Assembly: GCA_013812655.1 (NCBI GenBank)
Contig: JACCTC010000303.1
Span: 1 to 59,839 of the forward strand
Origin: Deltaproteobacteria bacterium
GTDB lineage: Bacteria > Myxococcota_A > Polyangia > Haliangiales > Haliangiaceae
DNA: 59,839 nucleotides
Direction of reading: 5' to 3'
The notes beneath the pieces were generated by a model that was not told where the DNA came from, ran no database searches, and worked only from the letters and a program-made list of their open reading frames with translations. Both the position numbers and the translations under genes were made by a program. This document shows positions 12,015-21,680 of this stretch, piece after piece. Positions within the stretch are counted from its first letter, which is position 1. Each line of letters starts with the position of its first letter.

Positions 12015-12444
12015 GAGCGAGCTCCTCCCCGATCAGCCGGGGCACGTCGACGAGCAGAAATAGACGCTTGGTCACCGTCGCGACCGCGGTGACGAAGCCA
12101 GCACTTTGCCGTTCGATCATCTCGGGCGGCTTCTCGAAGCTGGTCTCGTCGATCCGCAGCACTTCACGGGCGCTGTCGACGAGCAGGCCCGCGACCCGCG
12201 TGCCGACCTGCACGACCAGCACGCGGTTGTCGATCGTGCGCTCGACCGGCGGGAGGCCAAACCGGACGCGCAGATCGACGACCGGCACCACGCGGCCGCG
12301 CACCTGCACGAGGCCGGCGACATACGCCGGAGCGCCCGGGACGAGCGTGGCGTTCTCGAACGACTCGAGGTGGAGCACCTGCGCGGCGGGGACCGCGTAG
12401 CTCGCGGTACCGACGCGAAACGTGACGTGGAGATCGTTGGTCAT
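12007..12444 (-). CDS. cheW: CheW-type chemotaxis adaptor
   Basis: A 145-residue single CheW (SH3-like) domain that links the receptor to CheA. Diagnostic parts are [40 protein letters not shown] and [14 protein letters not shown] use the ATG at 12444, which forms an ATGA overlap with the cheA stop; a longer frame upstream runs antisense-like inside cheA and has no family similarity. It overlaps the start of the receptor gene by 8 nt. The length is close to the family norm. Confidence 0.94.
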   Translation of the reverse strand: MTNDLHVTFRVGTASYAVPAAQVLHLESFENATLVPGAPAYVAGLVQVRGRVVPVVDLRVRFGLPPVERTIDNRVLVVQVGTRVAGLLVDSAREVLRIDETSFEKPPEMIERQSAGFVTAVATVTKRLFLLVDVPRLIGEELAHG

Positions 12445-14474
12445 GATGCCACGCGGTCCCGGTAGACCGACGCGAGCTCGTTGAGGTCGAGCATCAGCGT
12501 CGGCCGGCCGTCGCCCAGATCGGTCGTTCCGGTGATGCCGGGGACGGTGACGAGCGGATCGTCGATGCTGCGAACGACGACCTCCTGGCGGCCGATCATC
12601 CGATCGACGCTGAATGCCATCGGCTGGCCGTTGCGGCGAATCACGAGCGCCTTGCGTGCGCGCGCGCCACTGTCGATCTCGAGGAGGGCGCCGAGCGAGA
12701 GCAGCGGGATCGCCTGGCCGCGGTGCTCGAACAGCGAGACCGCAGAATTCGTCGAGGCGCCGGCGCCCGGGCGAGGTGGCGAGGGTCCGACCGAGACGGT
12801 CTCCGCGGAGACCTCGAAGATCTCCTCGACGAGCGAGGCCGGGACCACGAAGCACTGGGCGCCGCACTGGAACGAGAACACGTCCATCACCGCGATGGTG
12901 ATCGGCACGCGGAGCGTGAACGCGGTGCCCGCGCCGAGCGTGGTCTGCAACGCGAGCTCACCGCCGAGCTCGGCGACGGCGACCCGCTGCACGATGTCCA
13001 TCCCGAGCCCTCGGCCGCTCGTGGTCGTCGCGACCTCGCGCGTCGAGAACCCGGGCCTGGTCAACACCTCGAGCAGCTCCGCATCGCTGGCGATCGGGCG
13101 CTTCGCGCGGCGCGCGATCGCGTCGCGATCGATCCCCTGGCCGTCATCGCGGACGACGAGCTCGATGTGATTTGCCGCGACCGCGACGCACGACACCCGC
13201 ACGGTCCCGGTCGTGGGCTTGCCGGCGGCCGCGCGCTCCTCGGGGGCCTCGATCGCGTGATCGACGGCGTTGCGTACGAGGTGGATCAGGGCAGGCAACA
13301 GCCGATCGGCGACGGCCTTGTCGAGCTCGGTATCACCGGCCTCGAGGACCAGCTGGACCGGGCGCCGGGTCGAACGCGCGAGGCCGCGAACGAGCAGGTT
13401 CAGCGGCTCGAGCACGTCGGCGACACGCACCATACGCGCGCGCAGGATCGCGCGGCGCAGGTCGCGGAGCTGGCGCCCCTGGAGCTGCGCGATCTCGCGC
13501 AGCCGCCGCACGTCGTGACCGAGCTTCGCGATGGCCGCGATCTCGTGTTCGAGGCGGAACCTCGACACGATCAGCAGCGAGAGCTGCTCCTGCAGCTCGT
13601 CGAGGCGCGACAGGTCGACGCGCACGACCGCGCGCCCGATCGCGGTGACGTGATCGTCGCGGTCCGGCGCGCCAGGGGCATCGGGTGCGCCGCTGGCGGC
13701 AATCTCGGCGACGGCGGCGGCAGAGTGCGCGACGACGGCGACGATGTCGACGAGCTCCGTCGCAGCAGTCGCGGCGATGACGTCCCGGCTCGCCTTGCTG
13801 ATCAACAGCATGTCGAACGCAACACCCGTCGCATCCCCCGGTCCGGCGAGCGCGCGTGGAAACACCCGCACGAGCTCGCCGATCGCGGCGAGATCGCGGC
13901 GCACCGAGGCGATCGTGATCCCGCGTGTGACGTTGCTCGCGCTCGGCATGAACGTCACCGCCCACACCGGGATCGCGGTGTCGTGCGCGTGGTCGAGCTG
14001 CTGGAGCTCACCGACCGTCAGGCGCCCTTCCCAGCCGGACGGGATTTTCTTGATCAGGCGAGTCGCCGCGGGCTCCGCGTCGATCGAGGCGATCGTCGCG
14101 ATCAGCTGCACCGGAATCCCGGCGACTTGTCGGCGTTCGGCCACAGCCTGGACGCGCTCGGAGATCTCGCCGATGCCCTGGAGAGCAATCTCGACGGCCT
14201 TCGGGCTCAGCAGCCCGCCGGCGCGATCGGCGCTGCGGATCAGGGTCTCGAGCGCGTGCGCGATCTCGACGATCGGCTCGACGCCCATCATCCCCGCGAG
14301 CCCCTTGATCGTGTGGAGTGCGCGAAACAGGTCGCGCACGATCCGCGGGCGCGTCGTGCCCTCGGTGTTCGCGACCTCGATCTCGAGCAACGAGAGGTTC
14401 GCGGCAGCCGCCAGCTCTTCAGCCTCGGCCACGAACGCCCCGACGAATTCTTGCAGGTCGACGCGTTCGCTCAC
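12441..14474 (-). CDS. cheA: CheA-type chemotaxis histidine kinase
   Basis: A 677-residue soluble kinase. The N-terminal Hpt (P1) domain carries the phosphorylated His54 in LFRALHTIKGLAGMMG. The middle (about 115-285) contains no obvious P2 docking domain of known type. P3 dimerisation follows (VDLSRLDELQEQLSLL). The HATPase has HLVRNAVDHAIEAPEER (N box), DDGQGID (G1) and TSGRGLGMDIVQ (G2), and a C-terminal CheW-like domain ends the protein. There is no receiver domain. It overlaps cheY and cheW by 4 nt on either side. It should phosphorylate the CheY next to it, CheB, and perhaps the receiver of the terminal kinase. Confidence 0.95.
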   Translation of the reverse strand: MSERVDLQEFVGAFVAEAEELAAAANLSLLEIEVANTEGTTRPRIVRDLFRALHTIKGLAGMMGVEPIVEIAHALETLIRSADRAGGLLSPKAVEIALQGIGEISERVQAVAERRQVAGIPVQLIATIASIDAEPAATRLIKKIPSGWEGRLTVGELQQLDHAHDTAIPVWAVTFMPSASNVTRGITIASVRRDLAAIGELVRVFPRALAGPGDATGVAFDMLLISKASRDVIAATAATELVDIVAVVAHSAAAVAEIAASGAPDAPGAPDRDDHVTAIGRAVVRVDLSRLDELQEQLSLLIVSRFRLEHEIAAIAKLGHDVRRLREIAQLQGRQLRDLRRAILRARMVRVADVLEPLNLLVRGLARSTRRPVQLVLEAGDTELDKAVADRLLPALIHLVRNAVDHAIEAPEERAAAGKPTTGTVRVSCVAVAANHIELVVRDDGQGIDRDAIARRAKRPIASDAELLEVLTRPGFSTREVATTTSGRGLGMDIVQRVAVAELGGELALQTTLGAGTAFTLRVPITIAVMDVFSFQCGAQCFVVPASLVEEIFEVSAETVSVGPSPPRPGAGASTNSAVSLFEHRGQAIPLLSLGALLEIDSGARARKALVIRRNGQPMAFSVDRMIGRQEVVVRSIDDPLVTVPGITGTTDLGDGRPTLMLDLNELASVYRDRVAS

Positions 14475-14854
14475 GCGGTAGGTTGCTTGCCGGGCAAGAA
14501 CCGCCGCACGGCCTCGAGGATCTCGGCAGGCGCGAACGGCTTCGCCAGGAAGCCCGATGCACCCGCGTCGATCACCCGCGCGCGGCTCGCATCGTCACCA
14601 CGCGTGGTCACGACGACGATCGGCAGCGTGCGGAGGCGATCCTGCGCGCGCACGAACTCGATAACCTCGAGCCCACCGACATCGGGCATGTTGATGTCGA
14701 GGATCACGAGATCGAAACCTGCCAGCGCGAGCCGCTCGATGGCCTCGAGACCGGTCGCCGCGAACTCGAAGGCCACCTCGCCGAGGGGCCGCAGGCACGC
14801 CGCGACCATGTCGCGCATCAACTTGCTGTCATCGACGATGAGGAGACGCTTCAT
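14471..14854 (-). CDS. CheY-like single-domain response regulator, first gene of the operon
   Basis: A 127-residue receiver with the complete set of conserved residues: acidic pair in IVDDSKLMRD, phosphoacceptor Asp53 (VILDINMPDVGG), Thr in VVVTTRG and Lys in FLAKPFAP. There is no output domain, so it works through protein contacts. It is the promoter-proximal gene of the seven others on the minus strand and overlaps cheA by 4 nt. The 250-bp divergent region separating it from a Ser/Thr kinase is the only plausible place for the operon promoter. Confidence 0.93.
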   Translation of the reverse strand: MKRLLIVDDSKLMRDMVAACLRPLGEVAFEFAATGLEAIERLALAGFDLVILDINMPDVGGLEVIEFVRAQDRLRTLPIVVVTTRGDDASRARVIDAGASGFLAKPFAPAEILEAVRRFLPGKQPTA

Positions 14855-14954
14855 TGGCTCGACCGAGCGCTCAGGCTAGCACGCGCGTTTACGCGGTCGG
14901 TGGGCGGACGCCAGCGCCGGACGCTTATGACACGATGCCTACAACTTACGTACT

Positions 14955-14979
14955 GTGCGGGCGCGAGCGCCCCGCGCAC
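14955..14979. promoter_or_regulatory. Interrupted inverted repeat in the divergent cheY / Ser-Thr kinase region
   Basis: GTGC-GGGCG, a CGAG loop, then CGCCC-(CGC)-GCAC: nine paired bases with a three-base bulge. It lies between the divergent start of the chemosensory operon and the Ser/Thr kinase gene. It could be an operator or a hairpin in a leader RNA; there is no clear -10/-35 pair to anchor it. Confidence 0.3.
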
Positions 14980-15106
14980 TGTGACGCGAGCGCACGGTCG
15001 GTAAGTCAGAGGCTCGAGTGACGTCCGCGGGCCTGATCGATCTCGTCGATCGACCTGCGCGCCCATGTCCTGGGGTGGCTGCATTCGTGCACTAGACGAG
15101 CAAATC

Positions 15107-16231
15107 ATGGAGATGTTCACGTTCGGTCCGGGGACGATCGTCGGCCCGTACCGCATCGTGAAGCAGATTGGCTCTGGCGGCATGGGCGCGGTCTACGAGG
15201 CTGCTCACCTCGTGCTGCGCCGTCGCGCGGCGGTCAAGGTGCTGCACGCTCACCTGCGTGGCAAGTCAGGCCTCGACGCCCGGATGATCCAGGAGGCGTC
15301 GATCCTGGAGGATCTCTGTCACCCCGGGATCACGCGCATCTACGACTGTGCCGTGCTCGCCGACGGCCGGCCGTGGATCGCGATGGAGCTGGTCCCTGGC
15401 GAGAGCCTCGCGGTGCGGATGGCGCGGGAAGTCCGCATCCCGCATGCCGACCTCAGCAAGCTGATGTCGTCGATCGCCGATGTCCTCGCGACCGTTCACG
15501 TCCGCGGCATCGTCCATCGCGATCTCAAGCCCGATAACATCCTGTTCGCCGAGCTCCACACCGGCTTTCCGCTTCGCATCATCGACTGGGGAGTCGCCCG
15601 GCTCGGCCCGAGCGCGCGCCTCACCCAGGACGGTGTCACCTGCGGCACGCCGATCTACATGTCGCCCGAGCAGTGCGCCGGCAAGAACATCGCCCCCGCG
15701 TGCGACGTCTACTCGCTCGGCATCATGGCGTACGAGGCGCTGTGCGGCCATCCGCCGTTCGAAGGTGAAAACCTCGCCGAGGTCGTCAAGCTCCACCTGC
15801 ACGGCGCGGCCGCACCGCTCGCGACCAAGTGTCCGACGGCACCGCAGAAGCTGTGCGAGCTCGTCCACCAGATGCTCCACAAGGTGCCGACGATGCGGCC
15901 GACCGCGAGCACGGTGAGCCTGAGGATGAACGAGCTCGCGAACTCGATCACCGATGCGCGCCACGACTTCGCGCAGTTCGAGCTCGAGGAGCCACCGAGC
16001 GAGTTCGCCTCGTTCGAGATCACCGGCGGCGCCCCACAACCAGTGCGGGCCGCGAAGTTTGGCCCGTCGCACGCCCTCGACCAGATCCTGACCGAGACCT
16101 CCGACTCGGACACCACGGCGAAGTGGGCGTCCGATCCAGGCGGTCCCGATCGAAAACCCGAGCAGTCCGCGTCGGACTCCACCACCCGCGCGACGCGGAC
16201 CAGCGCCCAGGTCGAGAAGCTCGGGCGCTGA
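15107..16231 (+). CDS. Soluble Ser/Thr protein kinase
   Basis: A Hanks-type kinase with a full catalytic core: glycine loop IGSGGMGAVYEA, ATP-binding Lys (AAVKVLH), catalytic loop VHRDLKPDNIL, metal-binding DWG in place of DFG (IIDWGVARL, common in myxobacterial kinases), and the activation segment GTPIYMSPEQ. The remaining 85 or so residues after the kinase core are Ser/Thr/Glu-rich, low in complexity and without a membrane segment. I choose the ATG at 15107 (MEMFTFGPGTIVG), where the kinase similarity begins; an in-frame ATG at 15065 would add 14 residues. It converges with the histidine kinase on the other strand, leaving about 6 bp if that gene ends at 16238. Confidence 0.92.
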   Translation: MEMFTFGPGTIVGPYRIVKQIGSGGMGAVYEAAHLVLRRRAAVKVLHAHLRGKSGLDARMIQEASILEDLCHPGITRIYDCAVLADGRPWIAMELVPGESLAVRMAREVRIPHADLSKLMSSIADVLATVHVRGIVHRDLKPDNILFAELHTGFPLRIIDWGVARLGPSARLTQDGVTCGTPIYMSPEQCAGKNIAPACDVYSLGIMAYEALCGHPPFEGENLAEVVKLHLHGAAAPLATKCPTAPQKLCELVHQMLHKVPTMRPTASTVSLRMNELANSITDARHDFAQFELEEPPSEFASFEITGGAPQPVRAAKFGPSHALDQILTETSDSDTTAKWASDPGGPDRKPEQSASDSTTRATRTSAQVEKLGR

Positions 16232-16237
16232 CCCTGG

Positions 16238-17885
16238 TCACGCCTTCGCGAGCGGCAACGTGAGCTCGAAGGTCGCGCCCTGCCCTTCGGTGCTGACGAC
16301 CGATAGTCCCGCCGTGCGCCTCCGCGATCGCGCGGCTGATGTAGAGGCCGAGGCCCGTCCCCTTCGCCTCCCCGCGCTTCCCCGACCAGTAGCGATCGAA
16401 GACGTGCGGCAGGCTCTCCGCTGCGATCCCCGGTCCGGTGTCGGTGATCGCGAACCGTGCGAGCGAGCCATCGCGTGCCCCGCGCACGTGAATCGCGTCG
16501 CCCGCGCGACAGAACTTGATCGCATTGCCGAGCAGGTTGCCGAACACCTGGGCCACCCGGTTGCGGTCGCAAGCGAGCTGCACGCCCTGGAGCTCGCACG
16601 CGCGATGGATCGTGATGCCACGCTCTGCGGCGCGCGGTTCGTGGACGTCGAGGACCTCGGAGACGAGCTGGTCCGCGTCCTCGACCCCGACGTCGAGCGC
16701 GAGCCGACCCGCGTTGATACTCGAGAGGTCGAGCAGATCGTTGATCAGGTGCTCCATGCGATCCTTCGAGCGCTTGACGATCTCGAGATACTTGCGCGCG
16801 CCCGGAACGGGATCACAGGTCGGCGACAACATCGACGTCGCCAGCTCGATCGCTCCGAGCGGGCTGCGCAGATCGTGCGACACGATCGCCAGCACGTCCT
16901 CGCGCGCGCGCACGGCCTCCTGCGCTTCCGCGTACAGCCTCGCGTTATCCGCCGCGGTGCGCTCGGCGGCCTCGCGCAGCACGTGCTGGTGGATCGCAGC
17001 GGTCGCGCGGGCGACCATCGCGGCGAACACCCGCTTGTCCTGGTTCGAGAAGCCATTGGACGTCAACGAGCCAATCTTCGCCACGCCGATCACCTCGTCG
17101 CCATCGATCATCGGCACGCCGTAGACGACACGCAGCCCGGCACTCGCGAGCACCGGGCTGTGCAGATCGCGCGACGAGGGCGTCGTCATGGACTGCGGTT
17201 GCCTGGAGGTCGCGATCGAGCCCGCGAAGCTAGCCTTCAGAGGGATCGCGAAGCCTTCCTCGGTATCGCGATCGAGCCCGGTTGCGGCGCGAACGCGAAA
17301 CCCGTCGCTGTCGCGCAGCAGGATGGCGGCAGTGTCGACCGACAGCGTCGAGTCGCGCAGCACTTGCAACAATCGCCGTAGCAGCTCGGTCAGGTCGCGG
17401 CTCTCGAACGCCGCCGTCGAGATCCGGTCGAATGCGACCAGCGTGCGCTCCCGCACCGCGGTGTAACGCGCGACGCTCGCGAGGACCGAGAAATCGATCG
17501 CCTCGTCCAGCAGCCGGATCTCGGCGAGCGCGGGTGGTGCGGTCGCGGCGCGCTCCCAGACCTCGAGGATCGACACCCGGAGCATGCGGAACTCGGTCAC
17601 CACCTGGACCAGGTCGAAGCCTTCCTCGAGGCGCTCGAGCGCATGCCGCTCCGCGATCTCGATCGGGAGATGCGGCGAGCTCCCCGCGGCCAGCTCGCCG
17701 GCCATCGCGCCGATCCGATCGAGCAGATCGGGGACGTGATCGATCAGGCTCGGACGATCGAGCCCACGGGCCTGGGGAAGCGTCCTGACGCGGCGCTCCC
17801 ACTCGCACAGGATGTCGTCCCGCCGGAGCTCGAGCAGATCCACCAGCCGTCGCACCGAGTCGTGCCGTGAGCTGCTCGGCTGCAT
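16238..17885 (-). CDS. GAF sensor histidine kinase with a frameshift in the ATPase domain
   Basis: A soluble kinase. An N-terminal helical domain (about 10-150) resembles the RsbRD-type N-domain; GAF (about 160-300), HisKA with His337 (AIVSHDLRSPLGAIEL) and HATPase (GNLLGNAIKF, DTGPGI, GTGLGLYISRA) follow. The first frame is normal up to HGGTIG (about residue 528, near 16300), then turns into Arg-rich nonsense that would run antisense through the end of the neighbouring kinase gene to 16020. The next frame continues exactly as expected (VSTEGQGATFELTLPLAKA) and stops at 16238. A one-base gain or two-base loss near 16298-16310 explains this. Either the gene is a recent pseudogene with a damaged last strand, or the base call is wrong. 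Confidence 0.85.
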
Positions 17886-18121
17886 GTCGATGCCATGGTC
17901 GTGTTCAAGATTCAGTCCGCTCAGATCGGCGTTTCAGCCCTGTGGCGCGTCGCGGCGCTGACATGTCGTGCGTGGCGAGAATGTCGTCGACCACCGTGCG
18001 CTCTTGCGCGGTGTGACCGGTGGGCTCGCGAGGTCTGCGACGGACGTGAGGTCGCAGTTGGATCTCGAACGTCCTCGAACAATCCCAATACCCTCGATCA
18101 CGCCGACCGCTTCGGCACCGC

Positions 18122-19822
18122 ATGTCGAACAATCCAGACCTCGCGATCCCGACGGTGATCGACGACGTCGCGACGCAACCGGTCTCGCTTGGCCGCGAGA
18201 TCTTGATCGTCGATGACGTGCCGGCAAACCTCGTCGCGCTCGAGGCGGCACTCGCTCCGCTGCAGCGGCCGATCGTCAAGGCGAGCTCGGGACGCGAGGC
18301 GCTCGCGTACCTGCTCGACAAGAACTTCTCGCTGCTCCTGCTCGACGTTCAGATGCCGATCATGGATGGCTTCGAGACCGCCGCCTTGATCCGCGGTCGC
18401 GAGCGCACCAAGCACCTGCCGATCATCTTCATCACCGCGCATCACCACGATCAGGCGGCAGTGCTGCGCGCGTACCGGCTCGGCGCCGTCGATTTTTTGA
18501 CGAAGCCGATCGAGCCCGCGATCCTGCTCGCGAAGGCGTCGGTGTTCGTCTCGCTGCAGGATCGAACCGAGGAGCTCGCGTCTGAACGATTCCAGCGCGA
18601 GTTCGACGCGACGCGACGCGAGTACGAGAACGACGCGCTGCGCCGGCAGATGGAGCAAGAGCACGCCGCCAAGGTCGAGCTCGCGCGTCTCAACGCCGCC
18701 CTCGCCGAGACCGATCAGCACAAGGACGAGTTCCTCGCGATCCTCGGCCACGAGCTCCGTAACCCGCTCGCGCCGCTGCGCACCGCGATCGATCTCGTCA
18801 AGGGGCACCCCGACACGCCGCTGAGCGAGCGCACGATCGACATCCTCGATCGCCAGACCGAGATGCTGACCCGGCTCGTCGAGGATCTACTCGACCTGTC
18901 GCGGATCAACGCGAACAAGATCGAGCTTCGCCCCGAGCCCGGAGACCTGCGCACGCTCGTGCAGGCCGCGGTCGACACCAGCCGACCGGCGGTCGAGCAG
19001 CGTCGCCACGCGTTGGCGCTCGAGGTCGGCCCGGAACCCGTCCACGTGGTCGCCGATCGCGTGCGGCTGATCCAGGTCGTCACGAATCTGATCAACAACG
19101 CGGCCCGCTACACCGAGCTCGGCGGCAAGATCGCGGTCGCGTGCGGTATCGTCGACGGGCGCGCGTTCGTACGGATCTCCGACAACGGGATCGGGATCCC
19201 GGCCGAGCTGCTACCGCGGATCTTCGACATGTTCGTGCAGGAGCGCGTCCGCTCCGATGGCTCGGGTGGTCTCGGCCTCGGCCTCGCGCTGTCCCGCCAG
19301 CTCGTGCAGATGCACCACGGGACCATCACGGCCCGCAGTGGCGGCCGCGATACCGGCAGCAGCTTCGAGCTGAGGTTACCGCTCGCCGGCCCGCCCGATG
19401 TGCCCGCCGCCCATCTGCGGACCGATGCGGTGCAGCCGCTCGCGCGACCGGTGGTCACCGCACTACGAACCGTCGTCGTCGACGACAACGCCGACGCCCG
19501 CGAGCTGGTCGCGGATCTCCTGCGATCGCGCGGTCACGTCGTCATGACCGCGGGGGACGGCCACCAGGGTCTCGTGATGATCCGCGATCACCGTCCGGAC
19601 GTCGCGATCGTCGACCTCGGTCTGCCGGGCATCGATGGCCTGACGCTCGCGCAGCAACTCCGCGAGCAATGTCCCGATCTGCGAACCCGCCTCGTGGCGC
19701 TGACCGGCTACGGCCTCGCAGGCGATCTGCAGCGCACGAAGGAAGCCGGGTTCGATGCCCACCTCGTGAAGCCCGCATCGGCCGCGGCGATTCTCGCGGC
19801 GCTCGCGCCAGCGACGCCTTGA
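18122..19822 (+). CDS. Hybrid histidine kinase, REC-HisKA-HATPase-REC
   Basis: A 566-residue soluble protein. The N-terminal receiver has phosphoacceptor Asp75 (LLLLDVQMPIMDGFE) and Lys in TKPIEP. A coiled-coil signalling helix (about 145-195) leads to HisKA with His210 (LAILGHELRNPLAP), HATPase with NLINNAARYTE, DNGIGIP and GGLGLGLAL, and a C-terminal receiver with Asp498 (AIVDLGLPGIDG). A receiver at each end implies a relay that can take phosphate in and pass it on. There is no sensory or membrane domain. The gene is followed after 90 bp by a second REC kinase with a closely similar N-terminal receiver, suggesting duplication. Confidence 0.93.
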   Translation: MSNNPDLAIPTVIDDVATQPVSLGREILIVDDVPANLVALEAALAPLQRPIVKASSGREALAYLLDKNFSLLLLDVQMPIMDGFETAALIRGRERTKHLPIIFITAHHHDQAAVLRAYRLGAVDFLTKPIEPAILLAKASVFVSLQDRTEELASERFQREFDATRREYENDALRRQMEQEHAAKVELARLNAALAETDQHKDEFLAILGHELRNPLAPLRTAIDLVKGHPDTPLSERTIDILDRQTEMLTRLVEDLLDLSRINANKIELRPEPGDLRTLVQAAVDTSRPAVEQRRHALALEVGPEPVHVVADRVRLIQVVTNLINNAARYTELGGKIAVACGIVDGRAFVRISDNGIGIPAELLPRIFDMFVQERVRSDGSGGLGLGLALSRQLVQMHHGTITARSGGRDTGSSFELRLPLAGPPDVPAAHLRTDAVQPLARPVVTALRTVVVDDNADARELVADLLRSRGHVVMTAGDGHQGLVMIRDHRPDVAIVDLGLPGIDGLTLAQQLREQCPDLRTRLVALTGYGLAGDLQRTKEAGFDAHLVKPASAAAILAALAPATP

Positions 19823-19912
19823 GCCATAGGAAATTCCTGGGGCTCGGGCGATGGATCACGTGATCTCACGAGTTCTCCCGCACGCGGCGCGTACGGCGCC
19901 TCGATCTGTTGC

Positions 19913-21667
19913 ATGCTGGGGGGCGTGTCGCAGTACTCGGAGGACACCGCGCACGACGACGAGCTCGTCGTGCCGATCGGACAGGACATCCTCGTCGTCG
20001 ATGATGATCCGAAGAACCTCGTCGCGATCGAGGCTGCCCTCGGTCCCCTCGGACGACGCCTCGTGCTCGCACACTCCGGCACCGAGGCGTTGAGCCGGCT
20101 CCTCGAGCAAGACTTCGCGCTGATCCTGCTCGACGTGATGATGCCGAAGATGGATGGCTTCGAGGCTGCCAAGCTGATCCGCTCCCGCGAGCGGAACCGA
20201 GCGACGCCGATCATCTTCATCACCGGGCTCGCATGGGAGGAGACCGACATCCTCCGCAGCTACGAGCTCGGCGCCTTCGACTTCCTGGTCAAGCCGGTAC
20301 GTGCCGAGGTGCTGCGCGCGAAGGCGTCGGTGTTCCTGTTACTCCAGGAGCGAACGCTCGCGCTGCGCGAGGCGCTGGCACGGATCCACGACCGCGAGCT
20401 CGCGAAGCTCTACCAGGCCGAGCAAGCGGCCAGGCTGCTCGCCGAGCTCGCGAAGCGTCGCGCGCTGTTCCTGTCGCAGGCGAGCGCGATCCTCGGCGCG
20501 TCGCTCGACATCGACGACACGTTGCGCAACGTGGCGCAGGCCGCGGTCCCCGGCATCGCGGACTGGTGCGCCGTCGAGCTCGTCGGCGAGGACGGCGTGC
20601 TGCGCCAGGTCGCGGTGGCGCACGTCGATCCGACGAAGATCACGCTCGCAAGGGAGCTGCGCGAGCGATACCCGACGCCACCGGACGCGCCGACCGGCGT
20701 CCCGAACGTGATCCGCACCGGCACGTCGGAGCTCTACACCGAGATCCCGGACGCCATGCTCGTGCAGGGAGCGCGCGACCCCGAGCATCTTCGACTCATC
20801 CGCGAGCTCGGGTTGCGGTCGGCCATGATCGTGCCGATCTTCGATCGGGGACGAGCCGTCGGCGCCATCAGCTTCGTCACCGCCGAGTCCGGCGAACGCT
20901 ACTCCGCCGACGACCTGCAGATGGCGGAGCAGCTCGGCGAGCGAGCGAGCGTGGCCATCGCGAACGCCCGGCTGTACGAACAGGCCAAGGTGGCCATCCA
21001 GCTCCGCGACGACTTCGTCTCGATCGCCGGGCACGAGCTGCGGACGCCACTCGCGACGCTCTCGCTGCAGATGGAGGCGCTGCTCCAGATCCGGGACGAC
21101 ACCCCGATTGCCGAGGTCCGGCACCGCGGCACGAAGCTCGCCAAGCAGGTCGCGCGGATGTCGTCGCTCGCCGATCAGCTGCTGGACGTCAGCCAGCTCG
21201 CGACAAAGCGGCTCGAGCTCGCTCACGAACGCTTCGATCTGGGCGCGCTCGCGCGGGAGATCGTCGCGCGCATCACGGACGAAGTTCCCGACGCGCGGAT
21301 CTCGATCGACGCTCGCGAGGTCGTCGGCAGGTGGGATCAGGCTCGCATCGACCAGGTCGTGACCAACCTCGTCACCAACGCCATCAAATACGGCGACAGC
21401 AAGCCGGTGTCCGTGCGCGTCGACGGCGACGCCACGGAGGCCATCCTCACGGTCGCCGACCAGGGCATCGGCATCGCGACCGACGACCAGGCGCGGATCT
21501 TCGAGCGCTTCGAGCGTGCGGTCTCACCACGGCGCTTCGGCGGGCTCGGGCTCGGGTTGTGGATCGTGAAGCAGCTCGTCGACGCCCACGGCGGCTCGAT
21601 CAACGTCGCCAGCACGCCCGCGACCGGCACGACGTTCACGGTAACACTTCCACGACAGCCCGCATGA
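19913..21667 (+). CDS. REC-GAF sensor histidine kinase
   Basis: A 584-residue soluble kinase. The receiver (Asp74 in ILLDVMMPKMDGFEAAKLIR) resembles that of the kinase just upstream, including the shared linker AKASVFxxLQxRT. A GAF domain (about 185-355), HisKA with His374 (VSIAGHELRTPLATL) and HATPase (NLVTNAIKYGD, DQGIGI, FGGLGLGLWIV) follow. The first possible start is the ATG at 19913; a GTG at 19925 lies directly behind a G-rich stretch and may be used instead. It is followed after 13 bp by a single receiver, so the two are probably cotranscribed. Confidence 0.92.
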   Translation: MLGGVSQYSEDTAHDDELVVPIGQDILVVDDDPKNLVAIEAALGPLGRRLVLAHSGTEALSRLLEQDFALILLDVMMPKMDGFEAAKLIRSRERNRATPIIFITGLAWEETDILRSYELGAFDFLVKPVRAEVLRAKASVFLLLQERTLALREALARIHDRELAKLYQAEQAARLLAELAKRRALFLSQASAILGASLDIDDTLRNVAQAAVPGIADWCAVELVGEDGVLRQVAVAHVDPTKITLARELRERYPTPPDAPTGVPNVIRTGTSELYTEIPDAMLVQGARDPEHLRLIRELGLRSAMIVPIFDRGRAVGAISFVTAESGERYSADDLQMAEQLGERASVAIANARLYEQAKVAIQLRDDFVSIAGHELRTPLATLSLQMEALLQIRDDTPIAEVRHRGTKLAKQVARMSSLADQLLDVSQLATKRLELAHERFDLGALAREIVARITDEVPDARISIDAREVVGRWDQARIDQVVTNLVTNAIKYGDSKPVSVRVDGDATEAILTVADQGIGIATDDQARIFERFERAVSPRRFGGLGLGLWIVKQLVDAHGGSINVASTPATGTTFTVTLPRQPA

Positions 21668-21680
21668 TGCGATCGTTGGC

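Noticed and set aside
12723-14879. A 718-residue plus-strand frame opposite cheA and cheY
   Set aside because: It is a mirror of the real genes' codon bias; no signal, motif or ribosome site.
16020-16237. Arg-rich C-terminal tail of the GAF kinase
   Set aside because: It is a frameshift product that runs antisense through the end of the Ser/Thr kinase gene.
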